From Candidatus Woesearchaeota archaeon (GTDB taxonomy: Archaea; Nanobdellota; Nanobdellia; Pacearchaeales; GW2011-AR1), in contig JAAZNJ010000046.1 in the NCBI GenBank assembly GCA_012798335.1, forward strand, positions 1-12,308: a stretch of DNA of 12,308 bases, given 5' to 3'. Shown in pieces: positions 11,871 to 12,308 of this stretch. Position numbers and translations under genes: made by a program. Each line of letters begins with the position of its first letter. Position 1 is the stretch's first letter. Below the pieces are notes generated by a model. It did no database searches. It was given only the letters and a program-made list of their open reading frames with translations, and was not told the DNA's origin.

Positions 11871-12188
11871 ATGCAACCAAAAATTCATTTTTTATTTTCT
11901 ATTCCATTAATAATCTTTTTATATTTTATTTTTAAAATTCCTCTTTATGGAATCTTAATAATTCTCTTTTCAAACATTTTAATAGATATAGATCATTTCT
12001 TTTATTATATCTTTAAAAATAAGAAAAATTTTTCAATTAAATCTTTTAATGAATCTTATAATTGGTATAAAAAGAAATCAAAATTTTTCAATAAACTTAA
12101 AAAAGAAGAATTAAAAAAGTATTATTTTGGATTTTATGTTTTTCATGGAATTGAATTTTTGTTTTTGATTTTTCTTTTTTCTTTCTAA
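11871..12188 (+). CDS. truncated DxDH membrane protein (YdjM/DUF457-like)
   Basis: 105 residues with hydrophobic segments at about 8-22, 27-46 and 88-105. His6, the DIDH motif at 39-42 and His92 (FHGIEFLFL) resemble the metal-ligand pattern of the YdjM/DUF457 family of membrane-bound putative metal-dependent hydrolases. In that family another helix with a conserved HxxxD normally follows. Here the frame stops after LFLIFLFSF, so the last part is missing. A segment with exactly such features (FHYLCDLIY) is encoded on the opposite strand from the right edge (12308-12111). It may therefore be a truncated copy or one side of a rearranged gene. Family assignment is from motif recall and moderately certain. 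Confidence 0.6.
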   Translation: MQPKIHFLFSIPLIIFLYFIFKIPLYGILIILFSNILIDIDHFFYYIFKNKKNFSIKSFNESYNWYKKKSKFFNKLKKEELKKYYFGFYVFHGIEFLFLIFLFSF

Positions 12189-12308
12189 AAAACTATAAAT
12201 CCAAGAAAATTTTTGTAAAGGCCATTTCTCTTTTAATGTGTAAATTAAATCACAAAGATAATGAAAAGTTAATCCTATTAAAATAAACAAAAAGAACTTA
12301 TTAAAAAA
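12111..12308 (-). CDS. C-terminal part of a YdjM/DUF457-like membrane protein (partial, enters from the right edge)
   Basis: The minus-strand frame is open from the right edge to a TAA at 12111-12113, giving 65 residues. The peptide begins with a hydrophobic segment FFLFILIGLTFHYLCDLIY, then EKWPLQKFSWIYSFLERKKK and a basic tail. The HxxxD (HYLCD) and the following W/S-rich end fit the final helix of the same family as the convergent gene at 11871-12188, which lacks this part. The two frames overlap by 78 bases at their 3' ends. No start codon for the full protein is in the window. Confidence 0.5.
   Translation of the reverse strand, partial: FFNKFFLFILIGLTFHYLCDLIYTLKEKWPLQKFSWIYSFLERKKKNQKQKFNSMKNIKSKIILF

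Overview
The window is from an AT-rich archaeal chromosome, most probably a small-genome DPANN lineage such as Pacearchaeota or Woesearchaeota (lineage inferred). Evidence for an archaeon: archaeal-type ribosomal proteins (eL21, eL18, archaeal uS4/uS13), RNA polymerase subunits Rpo3, Rpo4 and Rpo10 as separate genes, an RNase P Rpp21-type protein, an archaeal secF-secD pair, and TATA boxes about 25 bases before many start codons, implying mostly leaderless mRNAs.

Left part (1-2100): a possible end of an unknown gene, then about 660 bases of AT-rich non-coding DNA leading into a two-gene recombinase module. Gene 1 (790-1572) is a short serine recombinase with a catalytic domain and a 'Recombinase' DNA-binding domain but no zinc ribbon or coiled coil. 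Gene 2 (1654-2094) is a paralogue of its DNA-binding half, with the catalytic domain replaced by a textbook leucine zipper. Each has its own kind of dyad upstream. Before gene 1 lies a 28-bp imperfect palindrome with a 2-bp centre (677-704), followed by two helically phased half-site copies. Before gene 2 lie three copies of AAACAnnTGTTT flanking a TATA-like box. This is the best candidate for an undescribed system: a recombinase with a dedicated, catalytically dead, zipper-dimerised partner or regulator.

Centre (2114-6772, minus strand): a compact translation and transcription superoperon in the order eL21, rpo4, DUF655, uS13, uS4, uS11, rpo3, tRNA-Leu(CAA), eL18, uL13, uS9, with many start/stop overlaps. 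The usual tail of this cluster (rpo10, rpo6) is missing after uS9, where the recombinase module sits. rpo10 stands alone at 7224-7421 on the other strand. The eL18 sub-operon has its own TATA box and a GC-rich, foldable leader of about 50 nt, unusual among these mostly leaderless genes.

Right part (6859-12308): a small zinc-ribbon protein, rpo10, a HxGH nucleotidyltransferase, rnp4, a lone 5S rRNA divergent from a tRNA-Leu(UAG)/Arg(CCU) pair, tRNA-Gly(UCC), then secF-secD (SecD carries an extra PDZ-like domain), a small Cys/His protein, and a truncated-looking membrane protein with a DxDH motif. The part of that family missing from its C-terminus is encoded on the opposite strand at the right edge.
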